Below, in pieces: positions 8,097 through 17,833 of a stretch of DNA of 64,000 nt; positions within the stretch are counted from its first letter, which is position 1; each line of letters starts with the position of its first letter. Under the pieces are notes generated by a model. That model had not been told where the DNA came from, did not search any database, and saw only the letters and a program-made list of their open reading frames with translations. The DNA is from JBHELB01 sp041859045 (GTDB lineage Bacteria; Hydrogenedentota; Hydrogenedentia; Hydrogenedentales; SLHB01): NCBI GenBank assembly GCA_041859045.1, contig JBHELB010000010.1, positions 78,904-142,903 of the forward strand, given 5' to 3'. The position numbers were made by a program, and so were the translations under genes.

Positions 8097-10609
8097 AAAA
8101 CATCATCACTATCGTCCGGCGCGATTTGGCCGCCTATTTCACGTCGCCGGTGGGCTACATTTTCATGATCGTCTTCCTGCTCATTGGAGTGGGCTTGTAC
8201 ATCACGTCGTTTTTTACCTATCCCGTCGCGGATATGCGGAATTTCTTCTCCAACCTGCCCGTGCTGCTGTGCGTATTCGTACCCGCGGTGACGATGCGGG
8301 TATGGGCCGAGGAACGCAAGGAAAACACCTGGGAGATGCTGCTCACCTTCCCCATGAAGGCGTACGAGTTGGTCCTGGGCAAATTCTTCGCGACGCTGGT
8401 TTTCTACGCTGTGACGTTGGCCGGCACGGTGACTGTGCCCGCGATGCTGTTTGCCCTGGGCGATCCCGATAACGGCGCGGTGCTGAGCGGATACCTCGGC
8501 GCGTTGTTGCTGGGTGCGCTCTTCCTCGCGATAGGAATCTTTGTTTCTGGCCTGTGCAAAGACCAAATCGTCGCCTTTGTCGTGGCGTTTCTGGTGTGTT
8601 TCCTGGTCTTCCTGGTAGGCACGAACTTCATGGCCTCCTACCTCGACGGCCTGTTTGGCGAGGACAGTCTGCTCTCGAACCTGGGCACGTTGCTCTCGCA
8701 GTTGGTGGGATTGGTGGACCACTTCACGTCGTTCACCCGCGGCGTGATCGATGTCGCGGACGTCACCTACTTCCTCGCCTGGACGGCCCTGTTCCTGATG
8801 CTCAACATCCTCTATATCGATGGCCGCAACCGGAAGGGCGCCAAGGCGGCCTTCAGCGGTGCGGTCGCCTTGAGCATCGGCATCGGCCTTGCCTTCAACT
8901 GGATTATCATCGACCAGAGCTTTGGGCGCTTCGACTTGACCGAGGACAAGGTCTACACCGTGTCGCCCGCGTCGGCCTCGATTCTCAGCCGTTTGGACAA
9001 GCCCGTGAAGGTAAACCTCTACATCACGCGCAAGGACAAAATGCCGACCGGAATGACCACGCTGGAGCAGGACGTACTGGACAAGCTGAATGAAATCCGC
9101 TTGGCGTCGAACGGCAAGATCGAGTACACCGCGATCTACCTTGACGTCGCCAATCTCGCCGATCCCATGAAGGAAATGGCGAAGAAGGAAGAAGAAAAAG
9201 ACAAGGAGAAGAGCGTCGAGCAGCGCATGCTGGACAAGGGCATTCAGCCCTTCGCGGTGCGGGCCATCGGGCAGGACCAAGTGACCAGCAAGTACGTCTA
9301 CTCGAGTCTGGGCGTGGCGTACAAAGACAAGGAAGAGGAAATCATCCCGCAGATCATGCCGGAGAACCTCCCTGAACTCGAGTACCGCCTCGTCAGCACG
9401 GTCTTCAAGCTCACCCGCGAGAAGCAGCCGGTCGTGGCGTTGGTCGCCCCGAAAGACAGCATGTCGCCCGAAATGCGCGCGATGTATATGCAGATGGGCC
9501 AGATGCCTCCGGCCAACGATCCGTTCGATTACCTCGAAGAAGCGTTGCGCTTGGAGAAATACGACGTGCGCCGCGTTGAACTGACGAAGGAAAGCCCGCT
9601 GCCGGACGAATACGACACGCTTGTCGTGCTGTATCCCCGCGCACTTGACGATCGCCAGCGCTGGGAAATTTCTCGCGCGATCGCGTCGGGCAAACCGACG
9701 TTCATCGGCGTGCAGAATTACCAGTGGAACTACCAGACCACGCGCAGCGGCTTGTCCGTTACCAAGCAGGAGCAGGAACCGAAGATCAATCCGCTGCTCG
9801 AGAAGTACGGTCTCGGCGTCAGCGAGGACGTGCTGCTGGACACGAACAAGATCGCGCTGAGCATGGGCGCGCGTTCGTTGGCCGATCTGCTCGCGGGGCC
9901 GCAGTCGGTGAACTTGCCGATCCAAATTCTCGTGAATGCCACGTCGATGGCGTCGGATGTGTCGATTACGAGCCGTCTCGCGAACATCCTCTATATGTGG
10001 GGTTCGCCGTTGACCATCGATGCCGACGCACTCAAGAGGCACAATCTCGAAAGCAAAGTGCTGATTCAGAGCTCCAAACAGGCATGGACGACCCCTGGTA
10101 GCGCCTCGGCGTCCGAACTGAACGCCGCGCTAGAGCGTGCCAGCGGCACGGAGCAGTTTCCGCTGATGGTGATGGTGACAGGGCAATTCCCGGATGCGTT
10201 TAAAGACCAGCCGCGTCCGGCTTGGGCGCCCGCCCGTCCGATGCCCGGGCAGCCGCCGATGCCGGAGACCGGCGAAGACAAGCCGGAAACGCCGCTGACC
10301 CCTGCGCCCGGCAAGCTGATTCTGATCGGTTGCGCCGAAATGTTCAGCAAGAGTTTCTTGCAGGGCGGGAATCTGGACCTGTTCCTGAATAGTGTGGACG
10401 CGATCACGTTGGGCGACGAGTTGGTTAACGTACGCGGCCAGAAGCCGGTGGACCGCACGATCTCGGCGACCGAGCACCAACGTTCCGTGTGGAAAGCGGT
10501 GAACTACGCGCTGGTTCCGGTAATTGTCGCGTTGACTGGCATCATCGTCACCGCGCTACGTCGTCGAGCCCGCAACGCGTACACCGTACGTTTCGCTGAC
10601 CAGGACTAA
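8093..10609 (+). CDS. Fused ABC-2 permease (GldF-like) and GldG-like auxiliary protein
   Basis: An 838-aa inner-membrane protein that joins two usually separate subunits. Residues 1 to about 245 form a GldF-type ABC-2 permease with six hydrophobic segments, opening with VRRDLAAYFTSPVGYIF. A linker helix, FNWIIIDQSFGRFDLTEDK, then leads into a GldG-like extracytoplasmic region (ABC_transp_aux type), with SVNLPIQ and several alternating beta-alpha stretches. A final TM anchor lies near residues 800-825 before a basic tail. A Pro-rich patch at about 700-735 precedes the last domain. It sits between the ATPase and DUF4340 genes. Fusion of GldF and GldG is known in other phyla; no other gld genes are visible here. 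Confidence 0.85.
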   Translation: MKNIITIVRRDLAAYFTSPVGYIFMIVFLLIGVGLYITSFFTYPVADMRNFFSNLPVLLCVFVPAVTMRVWAEERKENTWEMLLTFPMKAYELVLGKFFATLVFYAVTLAGTVTVPAMLFALGDPDNGAVLSGYLGALLLGALFLAIGIFVSGLCKDQIVAFVVAFLVCFLVFLVGTNFMASYLDGLFGEDSLLSNLGTLLSQLVGLVDHFTSFTRGVIDVADVTYFLAWTALFLMLNILYIDGRNRKGAKAAFSGAVALSIGIGLAFNWIIIDQSFGRFDLTEDKVYTVSPASASILSRLDKPVKVNLYITRKDKMPTGMTTLEQDVLDKLNEIRLASNGKIEYTAIYLDVANLADPMKEMAKKEEEKDKEKSVEQRMLDKGIQPFAVRAIGQDQVTSKYVYSSLGVAYKDKEEEIIPQIMPENLPELEYRLVSTVFKLTREKQPVVALVAPKDSMSPEMRAMYMQMGQMPPANDPFDYLEEALRLEKYDVRRVELTKESPLPDEYDTLVVLYPRALDDRQRWEISRAIASGKPTFIGVQNYQWNYQTTRSGLSVTKQEQEPKINPLLEKYGLGVSEDVLLDTNKIALSMGARSLADLLAGPQSVNLPIQILVNATSMASDVSITSRLANILYMWGSPLTIDADALKRHNLESKVLIQSSKQAWTTPGSASASELNAALERASGTEQFPLMVMVTGQFPDAFKDQPRPAWAPARPMPGQPPMPETGEDKPETPLTPAPGKLILIGCAEMFSKSFLQGGNLDLFLNSVDAITLGDELVNVRGQKPVDRTISATEHQRSVWKAVNYALVPVIVALTGIIVTALRRRARNAYTVRFADQD

Positions 10610-10642
10610 CCCGCCAGAGAGCGGCGGTAGGAGAATGAGTGC

Positions 10643-12568
10643 ATGAAAAGCAAAAGCGTGATCATCCTCGCGGTGGTGTTGGCGGCGCTGGTCGCCTTTA
10701 TCGCCGTCAAGAAACGCAGCGAGAAGCCCGTGAGCATCGTCGAACAGGCCAAACTCGCCCGCCTGTTGCCGGAAGGCCTTTCCACCGGTGACATTGGCAA
10801 GCTCGAATTGTACCGTGGCGAAGCGCCCGACAAGAAGGTTGTGTTGTCCAGGGAAGGCGATGTGTGGACTGTGCCGTCGCAGTACAATGCGGCCGGCGAC
10901 GCGAAGACCATCGACGAGTACCTCGGAAAACTCACCGCACTGCAGGGCGAGCCGCGCACGGCCGACGTGGCAGAGGCGGATCTCGAAACGTATGAGCTGT
11001 CCGACGCCAAGGCCTTCCACGTGGTCGGCTACAAGTCGGGTGTCGCCGAACCCGCGTTCCATGTTCTGGTCGGGAAATCGCCGCGCTACCAGCAGGTTTT
11101 CATGCGCCGGGCCGACGGTAAGGACGTGTACGTGAGCGACGTCGATTTTCGCCAAGAGGCTGGTGTTTCGCCTGTGGCGACGCCGATGTCGACGTCGGGC
11201 TCCGGAGATCAGGCCGCGATGCATTGGGTGAAAAAAGAGGTCATCAGCGTCGCTAAGGACGAAATCACCAAGGTCGAGCTTTCCACGCCCGACAAGAAAC
11301 TGGTGTTCGAGCGCCACGAGAAGCCCGCGGCGGCGCCTGCGGAATCGAGCGCGGGGCCCGAGGGAACTGCGGGCAAGGCGCCGGAGTTCGAGTGGAAACT
11401 CACTCAAGGCGGGCCGGCCTCCGCGGCAGGAACGTTCAAAAAGGCGGGGCTCGAAAATCTTCTGAGCGCGTTCGGCCCGCTTAATGCCACAAACGTCGTG
11501 GACCCCTCCAAGACGGCCGAGTACGGCTTGACGCCGCCCGCATTTACATGCGCGCTCACCGTGAACGGCCAGGAAAAGCCGATCGTCATCGAGGGCGGCC
11601 GTCCTGACCTCAAAGCCGATGGGTACGTGCGCGTGGCGGGCTCCAAGGGGGAGTTCGTGTACTCCGTCGCAGCGATCACGTTTGATCGCCTCTTCCCGCG
11701 CGGCAACACCCTATTCGACCTGCCGTCCATTGCGGTCGATCAGAACCAAGTAAGTCGCATCGAGCTCACGCAGCCCGAGGGCAACCTCGTGGCCACGCGC
11801 AAAGACGGCGAATGGACGCTCGAACAACCGGCCGCGAGTCTGCCCGTGCAGAGCACGACGCTGGATTCGATTGCGCGTACGCTCGCCGCATGGCGCGCCG
11901 CCGATTATGCCTATTCCGAAGCCGCCACGGGCTTGGACGCCGCTGCGCGCGTCGCGAAGTTCACCGACGCCTCCGGGAAGACACACACACTGCGCGTGGG
12001 CAATGCCGCGGCGGGCTTCGACGGCTACTATGCGCGAATCGACGACAATCCGCAGCCGCTGGCGATGAGCCGGACCGATTACGATTCGGTCTTTGTCGCG
12101 CCGAAGTTCGCCTATCAGCTCGATCTGCTCGAACTCATCGCCGAGAATATCGAGAAGGTAGCGCTGGATCGCCCCGAGGGAGCCGTTACGCTCGCGCGCA
12201 ATGGCGAGGACTGGACGCTGACCGTTAATGGTAACCCGGAGCCGGTCGACAAGGCGGCCGCCGAGGCCTGGATCAACGCGCTCGCGGCGCTCCAAGCCAA
12301 CGACATCGTGTTCGGCAAGAAGGCGCTGGACGGTGCTCCGACAGCGACGATGACCATTGGGCTGAAGGACAAGCAGCAGCACGTCATCCGCTTTGGCGCG
12401 CGCAGCGACAAGGGCCAGCCCATTCTTGTGGATGGCAAGTCCGATGTCCTGCTGCTTTCTGTGCCGGACTCCGTGGCGGTGCTTCCGCCTGCGGATTCGC
12501 TCAAGAAGAAAGAGGCGGCGGTTCCCGAGGCTACGGACGCGCCAGCGGCGACCCCGGCGGGCTCGTAG
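10643..12568 (+). CDS. DUF4340 domain protein
   Basis: A 641-aa protein with one N-terminal membrane anchor (IILAVVLAALVAFIAV), then a long extracytoplasmic region made of two or three repeated beta-rich units. Each unit reads roughly as I-x-x-(I/V)-x-L...W-x-(L/V) and suggests DUF4340. Such proteins are commonly encoded after GldA/GldFG-like ABC genes, as here, 33 bases downstream of the permease. The function is unknown; it is thought to be the periplasmic partner of the transporter. The C terminus is Ala/Pro-rich. The ATG is preceded by GGAG about 9 bases upstream. A strong terminator follows at 12599. Confidence 0.82.
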   Translation: MKSKSVIILAVVLAALVAFIAVKKRSEKPVSIVEQAKLARLLPEGLSTGDIGKLELYRGEAPDKKVVLSREGDVWTVPSQYNAAGDAKTIDEYLGKLTALQGEPRTADVAEADLETYELSDAKAFHVVGYKSGVAEPAFHVLVGKSPRYQQVFMRRADGKDVYVSDVDFRQEAGVSPVATPMSTSGSGDQAAMHWVKKEVISVAKDEITKVELSTPDKKLVFERHEKPAAAPAESSAGPEGTAGKAPEFEWKLTQGGPASAAGTFKKAGLENLLSAFGPLNATNVVDPSKTAEYGLTPPAFTCALTVNGQEKPIVIEGGRPDLKADGYVRVAGSKGEFVYSVAAITFDRLFPRGNTLFDLPSIAVDQNQVSRIELTQPEGNLVATRKDGEWTLEQPAASLPVQSTTLDSIARTLAAWRAADYAYSEAATGLDAAARVAKFTDASGKTHTLRVGNAAAGFDGYYARIDDNPQPLAMSRTDYDSVFVAPKFAYQLDLLELIAENIEKVALDRPEGAVTLARNGEDWTLTVNGNPEPVDKAAAEAWINALAALQANDIVFGKKALDGAPTATMTIGLKDKQQHVIRFGARSDKGQPILVDGKSDVLLLSVPDSVAVLPPADSLKKKEAAVPEATDAPAATPAGS

Positions 12569-12598
12569 GCAAGACCCTCTGTCAGCCAGCATCTCGCG

Positions 12599-12636
12599 AA
12601 GGCCTTCCCTTAGGGGAGGGCCTTCTTTCTTTAATT
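12599..12636 (+). terminator. Rho-independent terminator of the ABC operon
   Basis: An 11-12 bp stem from AAGGCCTTCCCT and GGGGAGGGCCTT (12599-12624) with a tiny loop, followed by the T-rich CTTTCTTTAATTT. Confidence 0.85.
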
Positions 12637-12694
12637 TGACGGATGTAACTCTAGTTTTTGCAATGAATTAACCGAGAAATCCCTGTGTCGCAAC

Positions 12695-12724
12695 TTGACA
12701 GGACTACTGGTTTTAATGGATAAT
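12695..12724 (+). promoter_or_regulatory. Near-consensus sigma70 promoter
   Basis: TTGACA (12695-12700), an 18-base spacer and GATAAT (12719-12724). This is one of the best promoter matches in the window and stands 46 bases before the 184-aa Pro-rich gene. Confidence 0.7.
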
Positions 12725-12769
12725 CTTACTGAGCGGAGCAATTACGCAAAGCGAAGAAGGACGTAATGC

Positions 12770-13324
12770 ATGGCGATTTCGCTTGCACAGAATGTTGTGC
12801 CAGTGAACGCCCAGGCGTATCGGCCGGGGGGCGTGGTGCCGCGCCGCATCTCGAAGCCCGCCACGTCTCCCGTGCCCGAGTCGCAATCGCTCTCCAATAC
12901 TACGACTTCCAACGACCGCCCTCAACCGCCGAAGGCCGGGTTTGGCGAGGGAACCATCTCGGCCCCGATGGCCGCCATGCGCACGCTCGATACAAACTTG
13001 GAGCAAGCGCGCGCCGTCGTTCCCACGCTCGCCGAAATCCGCAAGCAGGCCCAGGAGAAAGCGGCGGAAACCATCCGTGCCCTTCAGGCACGCAGGGAAA
13101 AGGCGGCGGCCCAACCCCCTCCCACCGTCGAACAGGTGGATATTCCCGTGGTTCGGAAGGAGCCGGAAACGACTGTTGCGCCCAAGGAAACAGCCCCTTC
13201 ACCGGTGCCGCGCGAGGCGGCTCCGGCGCAGATGCAGTATACCTCTGGACCACGTGGGGACGAACCGGCGGATCGTTTTTCGCCGCCCGCGCAGACCGGA
13301 CTGGTCTTGGATCTGCTGGGGTAG
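12770..13324 (+). CDS. Pro/Ala-rich protein of unknown function (184 aa)
   Basis: I do not recognise the family. The product is mostly low-complexity and probably disordered. A basic and Pro-rich N terminus is followed by one helical stretch of about 40 residues (residues 70-112, rich in Glu, Ala, Lys, Arg) and a Pro/Glu-rich tail. It ends in the hydrophobic peptide GLVLDLLG, which may bind a partner. There is no signal peptide or TM segment. The ATG at 12770 has AAGGA about 8 bases upstream and a near-consensus promoter just before it, so it is likely expressed on its own. The ORF has G/C-rich third positions like its neighbours. It could be a small cytoplasmic adaptor. Confidence 0.65.
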   Translation: MAISLAQNVVPVNAQAYRPGGVVPRRISKPATSPVPESQSLSNTTTSNDRPQPPKAGFGEGTISAPMAAMRTLDTNLEQARAVVPTLAEIRKQAQEKAAETIRALQARREKAAAQPPPTVEQVDIPVVRKEPETTVAPKETAPSPVPREAAPAQMQYTSGPRGDEPADRFSPPAQTGLVLDLLG

Positions 13325-13505
13325 CGCGTCGTTTCGACCCTGAGCCTCCCTCCTCTTTATTTGTTCCCTTCTCTTGTGCTTCTTAAATCATTTATTTTGA
13401 ATGTGTTACGGCACTTTCTTTTCCTTTCCAAGAAATCTATTGACATGGTGGGGCAAATCGTGTTTTCATTAGTATAGCGCAATTGTGTCAATAGAGGAGA
13501 CTCCC

Positions 13506-16500
13506 ATGTTCAGGATTATGCTGGCGGTCTTTCTTACCGCCACGTCAGTGGTCAGTACCGCCTCTGCGGCCGTGGTCTATGTCAACAAGAACACCGCCGC
13601 GCCCCCCGAGGGCCAGACCGGCGCAAGTTGGGCGACCGCGTGGAGTTCGCTGCAGGACGGTATCAATACGGCGGCATTCAGCAGCGCTGAAGTGTGGGTG
13701 GCTCAGGGTGTCTACGATGAAACTCGGGCCGACGCCGACGGCTCCCTCGTGCTCAAGGCGGGCGTAAAGCTCTATGGCGGATTCAACGGAACAGAGACGG
13801 CGCGCAGTCAACGCAATTCAGCCGCAAACGAGACGGTAATCGATGGCGCGACCGCCCGGGCGGGGCAAGCGGCCTATCATGTCCTCAAGGCCTCGTCTAT
13901 CGTCGTGGGCACCATTGTTGATGGCTTCACGATTCGCGGCGGCGCTGCGACCAATCCGGACTTTACAGATAAGTTGGTGGGTGGAGGGCTCTATGCCAAC
14001 GCCGTGGGTGGTCTTCTCGTCTCGAACTGCCTTTTTGAGGGCAATATCGCGGCTCGCGGCGGCGCGGTCTACACTCAGGTGGGGATTGCGGGGGCGCTTC
14101 GATTCGAGGACTGCACGTTCGATAGCAACCGCGCCGATTTCACCGGCGAAGACATCCTGAATGGCGGTGGTGCGGTTTACGTCTTTGGCGGTGGACCCGT
14201 CTTCGACCGGTGTCTATTCAAAAACAACGACGGCGGAATGCGCGGCGGGGCGGTGTGCCTGGAGAGCACTACGTCAACGAGATTCGCGAGCTGCATTTTC
14301 CAGGGGAATTGGGTGGATATCGCGGATGCGTTGGTGTCGCCTCGCGGTGGAGCGATCTATGCATGGACGAGCAGCGATCTAGCGGTGTTGAACTGCACGT
14401 TCTATCAGAATTCCGCACCGAACGGCAGCGCGATCATGATAGATGCCGGGACGGACGGGGAACTAGGGAATTCGATCCTGTGGGGGAACACCGGGTCGGA
14501 ACAGGTCTCCGGCAGCGGACTGACGATTGACTACTGCGACATTGAGGATCAGACGCCCTCGGGAACGAATATTCAGGCCGATCCTTTGTTCGCCGATGCG
14601 GCGGCGGGGGACTTTCACATTGGCCCGTCGTCTCCCTGCTGGGATGCGGGAACAGCAGGTTTCGGCGTCACGACGGATTTCGACGGCGTCCAACGGCCGA
14701 TGAACCTAACCACCGATATCGGCGCGTTTGAAGTGCGCATTGTATTCGCGAAAAAGGGTGCCCTCGGCCCGGCGCATGATGGACAAACATGGACCACGGC
14801 TTACACCTCGCTGCAAGACGCGCTGAACGCAGCCGAGGCCGCAGGCGGCGCGGATGTCTACGTGGCGGCGGGTACGTACAACGAATCGCGCCCCGACGCC
14901 TCCGGTGCGTTGGTGTTGAAATCGGGCGTCGCACTGTATGGCGGCTTTGACGGGGTAGGCGTCGACGTTCTGGCGCGCGATCCCTCGGCGAACCCGACGA
15001 TCATCGACGGCGCGACAGCGCGCGCCGGGGCGGCGGCATACCATGTGGCTATTGGCGCGTCGGATGCGGTTCTGGATGGATTCACGCTGCGCAACGGGAC
15101 CGCCTTAGGAACCGGCGTGAACGCGTTTGGCGGCGGTCTGCTCAATCAGAATCTCACGGGAATGCAAGTCAACAACTGCCGCTTTGAAAATAACGTGGCC
15201 ACGCGCGGCGGCGGTGCGTACAGCTACCTGTCCGGCGTCGAATATAGCAACTGCACGTTCACGGCAAACGCGGCAACGCCGTATGAAGGCGGCGCGGCGT
15301 ATACCGACGGCGGCACGAGCGTGTTCACGGCATGCACATTCACCGGCAACACCGCGGCAAAGGGCGGCGCGCTTTACAACAGCAACGTCAACGGCACTTT
15401 CTCGCAGTGCGTTTTTGACGGCAACACAGCGGGGAACCGCGAGGGCGGCGCGGTGTACAACCGTTACGGCACGCCGAGTTTCGCTCGCTGTGCGTTTACA
15501 GACAACAATGGCAGTACCTATGGCGGCGGCGTGTACAACTCCGAAGTCACGAATGCCTCGTTCGTCAACTGCATATTTCGAGGGAACCAGGCGATGATGC
15601 CGTCCGGTAGCCTCAATCCGGTCGGAGGCGGTCTGTGCAACGACAACACCACTTCCGCAGCCGTGGTGAACTGCACGTTCTACGGCAATTCGGCTTCTGA
15701 CGGCGGCGCGTTGGTTAATCTCAACGGCTCCAGCTCGGCCGTCACCAACACCATCGCGTGGGGAAATCCCTCCGCATTTCAGGTGACGGGAAGCGGCCTC
15801 ACGTTAGCGTATTCGAATATTGAGGACCTTGCGCCCGAAGGCAGCAACATTCAAGCGGATCCCTTCTTCACAGATGCGGACAATGGCGATCTGCACTTGC
15901 AGAGCGATTCGCCCTGCCGCGATGCGGGTACGGAGGTCGGTGCGCCAGACGACGACTATGACGGTCGCGAGCGCCCCATCGGGAGCGCCACCGACATGGG
16001 CGCATATGAAACGTTGATCTTGTATGTGCGTCCGGATGCCGTCGCGGGGACGCCCGATGGACTGAGTTGGGCCACGGCGTACACCTCGTTGCAGGATGCG
16101 GTTGATGAAGCCGCGCGGCGCGGCGGCGCGGAGATCTGGGTTGCGCAAGGAACCTATGGCGAACTCCGGGACAACTTAAGCGGCGCGCTGATGCTGTCCT
16201 CAGGCGTGCGGCTGTATGGCGGTTTTGCCGTGAACGACACCCAGATGAGCCAGCGCGATTGGGTCACGCGTCCCACGACGATCAGCGGGGACACCGCACG
16301 TGCGGGGAGCAAGGCGTATCACACCGTCATCGCGGCCAGCAACACACGCCTCGACGGATTCTGGATTACCGGTGGCGATGCCACGGGCGATGCGGTTATT
16401 CCCAGAGGCGGCGGGTTCTTGGCCAAGTCTGTCTCGGATGTCTACGTTGAAAACTGCCATTTCTCGGGGTTGAAAGCCTCTATGGGCGGCGCGGTCTACA

Positions 16501-17771
16501 TGGAGGACGCGACCGGCGCGCTCACGGCGTGTACGCTCGAGAATAGTCAGGCTATGGATGCGCCCGGCGGCGGACTCGCGCTCGTGAGTTCGTCGATCAC
16601 GGTATCGCGTTGCCGCATTGCGGACAATCAGGCGTGGACAAAGGGCGGCGGCGTCTACACAAGCCAAGCGCCGAATTCGGTGTTTGAGAATTGTCTTTTC
16701 TACGGCAACGTTGTTTCGGGCGGGGCTAAGCTGATACCGGCGCTTTCCATCGGCGGCGGCCTGTGCAACAACACGGGGTCCACCCAGGTTGCGGTCCGTT
16801 ATTGTACCTTCTACAACAATTCCGCGGGGTCCGGCGGGGCGATTGCGAACGAGAGCGGCGCTTCTATTGCGGTGTCGAACTCGATTGTCTGGAACAATCC
16901 TTCCACCAATCCTATCGCGGGTTTCACGATCACCGTCGAGAACAGCGACGTAGAGGGCGGGTTTACCGGTACCTCGAACCTTAACCTCGATCCGAAGTTC
17001 GTTTCCGCGTCCGCGGCCAACTTCCTATTGGCCGAAGGCTCGCCCTGTTTGGACATAGGGTCTGGGCCAACTCCGGACACCGACTTGCGCGGCATCGCCC
17101 GGCCTCAAGGAAACGCTCCGGATATCGGGGCATACGAGAGCCGCACGTTTACCCTGAGCATGCAGATGATTGGCGCAGGCGAGATCACGCCCGCCGCGGG
17201 GGCCCACTCCTACTACGAGGGAACGCTTGTTCCGGTGACCGCCGTTCCCGCGCAATACTGGAGCTTCTCGTCTTGGGGCGGCGGCGCGTCGCCTGCGGAC
17301 AGCGCCAGCGCGAGCGTCCAGATGGTGAGCGACCTGACGGTGACCGCGCTGTTCACCTTGCCACGCGGCAGCATTCGCGTGACCTTCCTCCCGCCCGAGG
17401 CCGTGGCGGACGGCGTGCAGTGGCGCATTGATTCAGGTCCTTGGATCAATAGCGGCGTAACGTACACCAACGTCCCGTACGGTGTGCACACCCTGTCTTT
17501 CAACACCGGGACTGAATGGGCGCCGTTGTCATCAGAGGAGATCGTGCTCGACGTGAGCGGCCCGCTCGAGCTTACGCGCACCCTGGAGCCCGCGAACACA
17601 GTGGATGTGAACCGTGATGGCTCCGTGAACGTGAAAGACGTGCAGGAACTCATCAACGTGATTTTGCAGTTGTGGCAGGCGCAACCGCGCGACGATGTAA
17701 ACCACGACGGGAAGGTGAACGTCCTGGACGTTCAATTGGTCATCAACGCCCTGCTGCAGCTTTCACGCTAA
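13506..17771 (+). CDS. Secreted beta-helix protein with three modules, InlB-like repeats and a dockerin
   Basis: A 1421-aa extracellular protein. A signal peptide (about residues 1-22, ending TASA) precedes three homologous modules of about 380-430 residues, at roughly nt 13570-14730, 14740-16010 and 16020-17130. Each opens with a W-A/T-T-A-(W/Y)-(T/S)-SLQDA pattern and then folds as a right-handed parallel beta-helix with many N-C-x-F and G-G-A/G-V/L-Y turns, as in polymorphic outer-membrane proteins. A divergent InlB B-repeat-like stretch follows (AGEITPAAGAHSYYEG). The C terminus has two Ca-binding dockerin loops, DVNRDGSVNVKDVQ and DVNHDGKVNVLDVQ. GAGGAG lies 6 bases before the ATG. It is likely an adhesin or glycan-binding protein; no enzymatic residues can be assigned. 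Confidence 0.85.
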   Translation: MFRIMLAVFLTATSVVSTASAAVVYVNKNTAAPPEGQTGASWATAWSSLQDGINTAAFSSAEVWVAQGVYDETRADADGSLVLKAGVKLYGGFNGTETARSQRNSAANETVIDGATARAGQAAYHVLKASSIVVGTIVDGFTIRGGAATNPDFTDKLVGGGLYANAVGGLLVSNCLFEGNIAARGGAVYTQVGIAGALRFEDCTFDSNRADFTGEDILNGGGAVYVFGGGPVFDRCLFKNNDGGMRGGAVCLESTTSTRFASCIFQGNWVDIADALVSPRGGAIYAWTSSDLAVLNCTFYQNSAPNGSAIMIDAGTDGELGNSILWGNTGSEQVSGSGLTIDYCDIEDQTPSGTNIQADPLFADAAAGDFHIGPSSPCWDAGTAGFGVTTDFDGVQRPMNLTTDIGAFEVRIVFAKKGALGPAHDGQTWTTAYTSLQDALNAAEAAGGADVYVAAGTYNESRPDASGALVLKSGVALYGGFDGVGVDVLARDPSANPTIIDGATARAGAAAYHVAIGASDAVLDGFTLRNGTALGTGVNAFGGGLLNQNLTGMQVNNCRFENNVATRGGGAYSYLSGVEYSNCTFTANAATPYEGGAAYTDGGTSVFTACTFTGNTAAKGGALYNSNVNGTFSQCVFDGNTAGNREGGAVYNRYGTPSFARCAFTDNNGSTYGGGVYNSEVTNASFVNCIFRGNQAMMPSGSLNPVGGGLCNDNTTSAAVVNCTFYGNSASDGGALVNLNGSSSAVTNTIAWGNPSAFQVTGSGLTLAYSNIEDLAPEGSNIQADPFFTDADNGDLHLQSDSPCRDAGTEVGAPDDDYDGRERPIGSATDMGAYETLILYVRPDAVAGTPDGLSWATAYTSLQDAVDEAARRGGAEIWVAQGTYGELRDNLSGALMLSSGVRLYGGFAVNDTQMSQRDWVTRPTTISGDTARAGSKAYHTVIAASNTRLDGFWITGGDATGDAVIPRGGGFLAKSVSDVYVENCHFSGLKASMGGAVYMEDATGALTACTLENSQAMDAPGGGLALVSSSITVSRCRIADNQAWTKGGGVYTSQAPNSVFENCLFYGNVVSGGAKLIPALSIGGGLCNNTGSTQVAVRYCTFYNNSAGSGGAIANESGASIAVSNSIVWNNPSTNPIAGFTITVENSDVEGGFTGTSNLNLDPKFVSASAANFLLAEGSPCLDIGSGPTPDTDLRGIARPQGNAPDIGAYESRTFTLSMQMIGAGEITPAAGAHSYYEGTLVPVTAVPAQYWSFSSWGGGASPADSASASVQMVSDLTVTALFTLPRGSIRVTFLPPEAVADGVQWRIDSGPWINSGVTYTNVPYGVHTLSFNTGTEWAPLSSEEIVLDVSGPLELTRTLEPANTVDVNRDGSVNVKDVQELINVILQLWQAQPRDDVNHDGKVNVLDVQLVINALLQLSR

Positions 17772-17787
17772 GTAAAGGGCGCTGAAA

Positions 17788-17830
17788 CACGTCCCGCCCT
17801 GGGACTGCGCCATTCCCGGGGCGGGACGTG
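17788..17830. terminator. Bidirectional terminator, 17-bp stem
   Basis: Arms CACGTCCCGCCCTGGGA (17788-17804) and TCCCGGGGCGGGACGTG (17814-17830) pair over 17 bases with one wobble. It lies between the convergent dockerin gene and queF. The T-run is short on both sides. Confidence 0.65.
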
Positions 17831-17833
17831 CCG

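Noticed and set aside
7970..10042. 690-codon open frame on the minus strand
   Set aside because: It is antisense to the fused permease/GldG gene. Its His/Arg/Gln-rich composition is typical of a shadow frame in G+C-rich DNA.
13440..13475. Promoter from TTGACA and TAGTAT before the dockerin gene
   Set aside because: The boxes are 24 bases apart, too far for sigma70, and no better -10 lies at the right distance.
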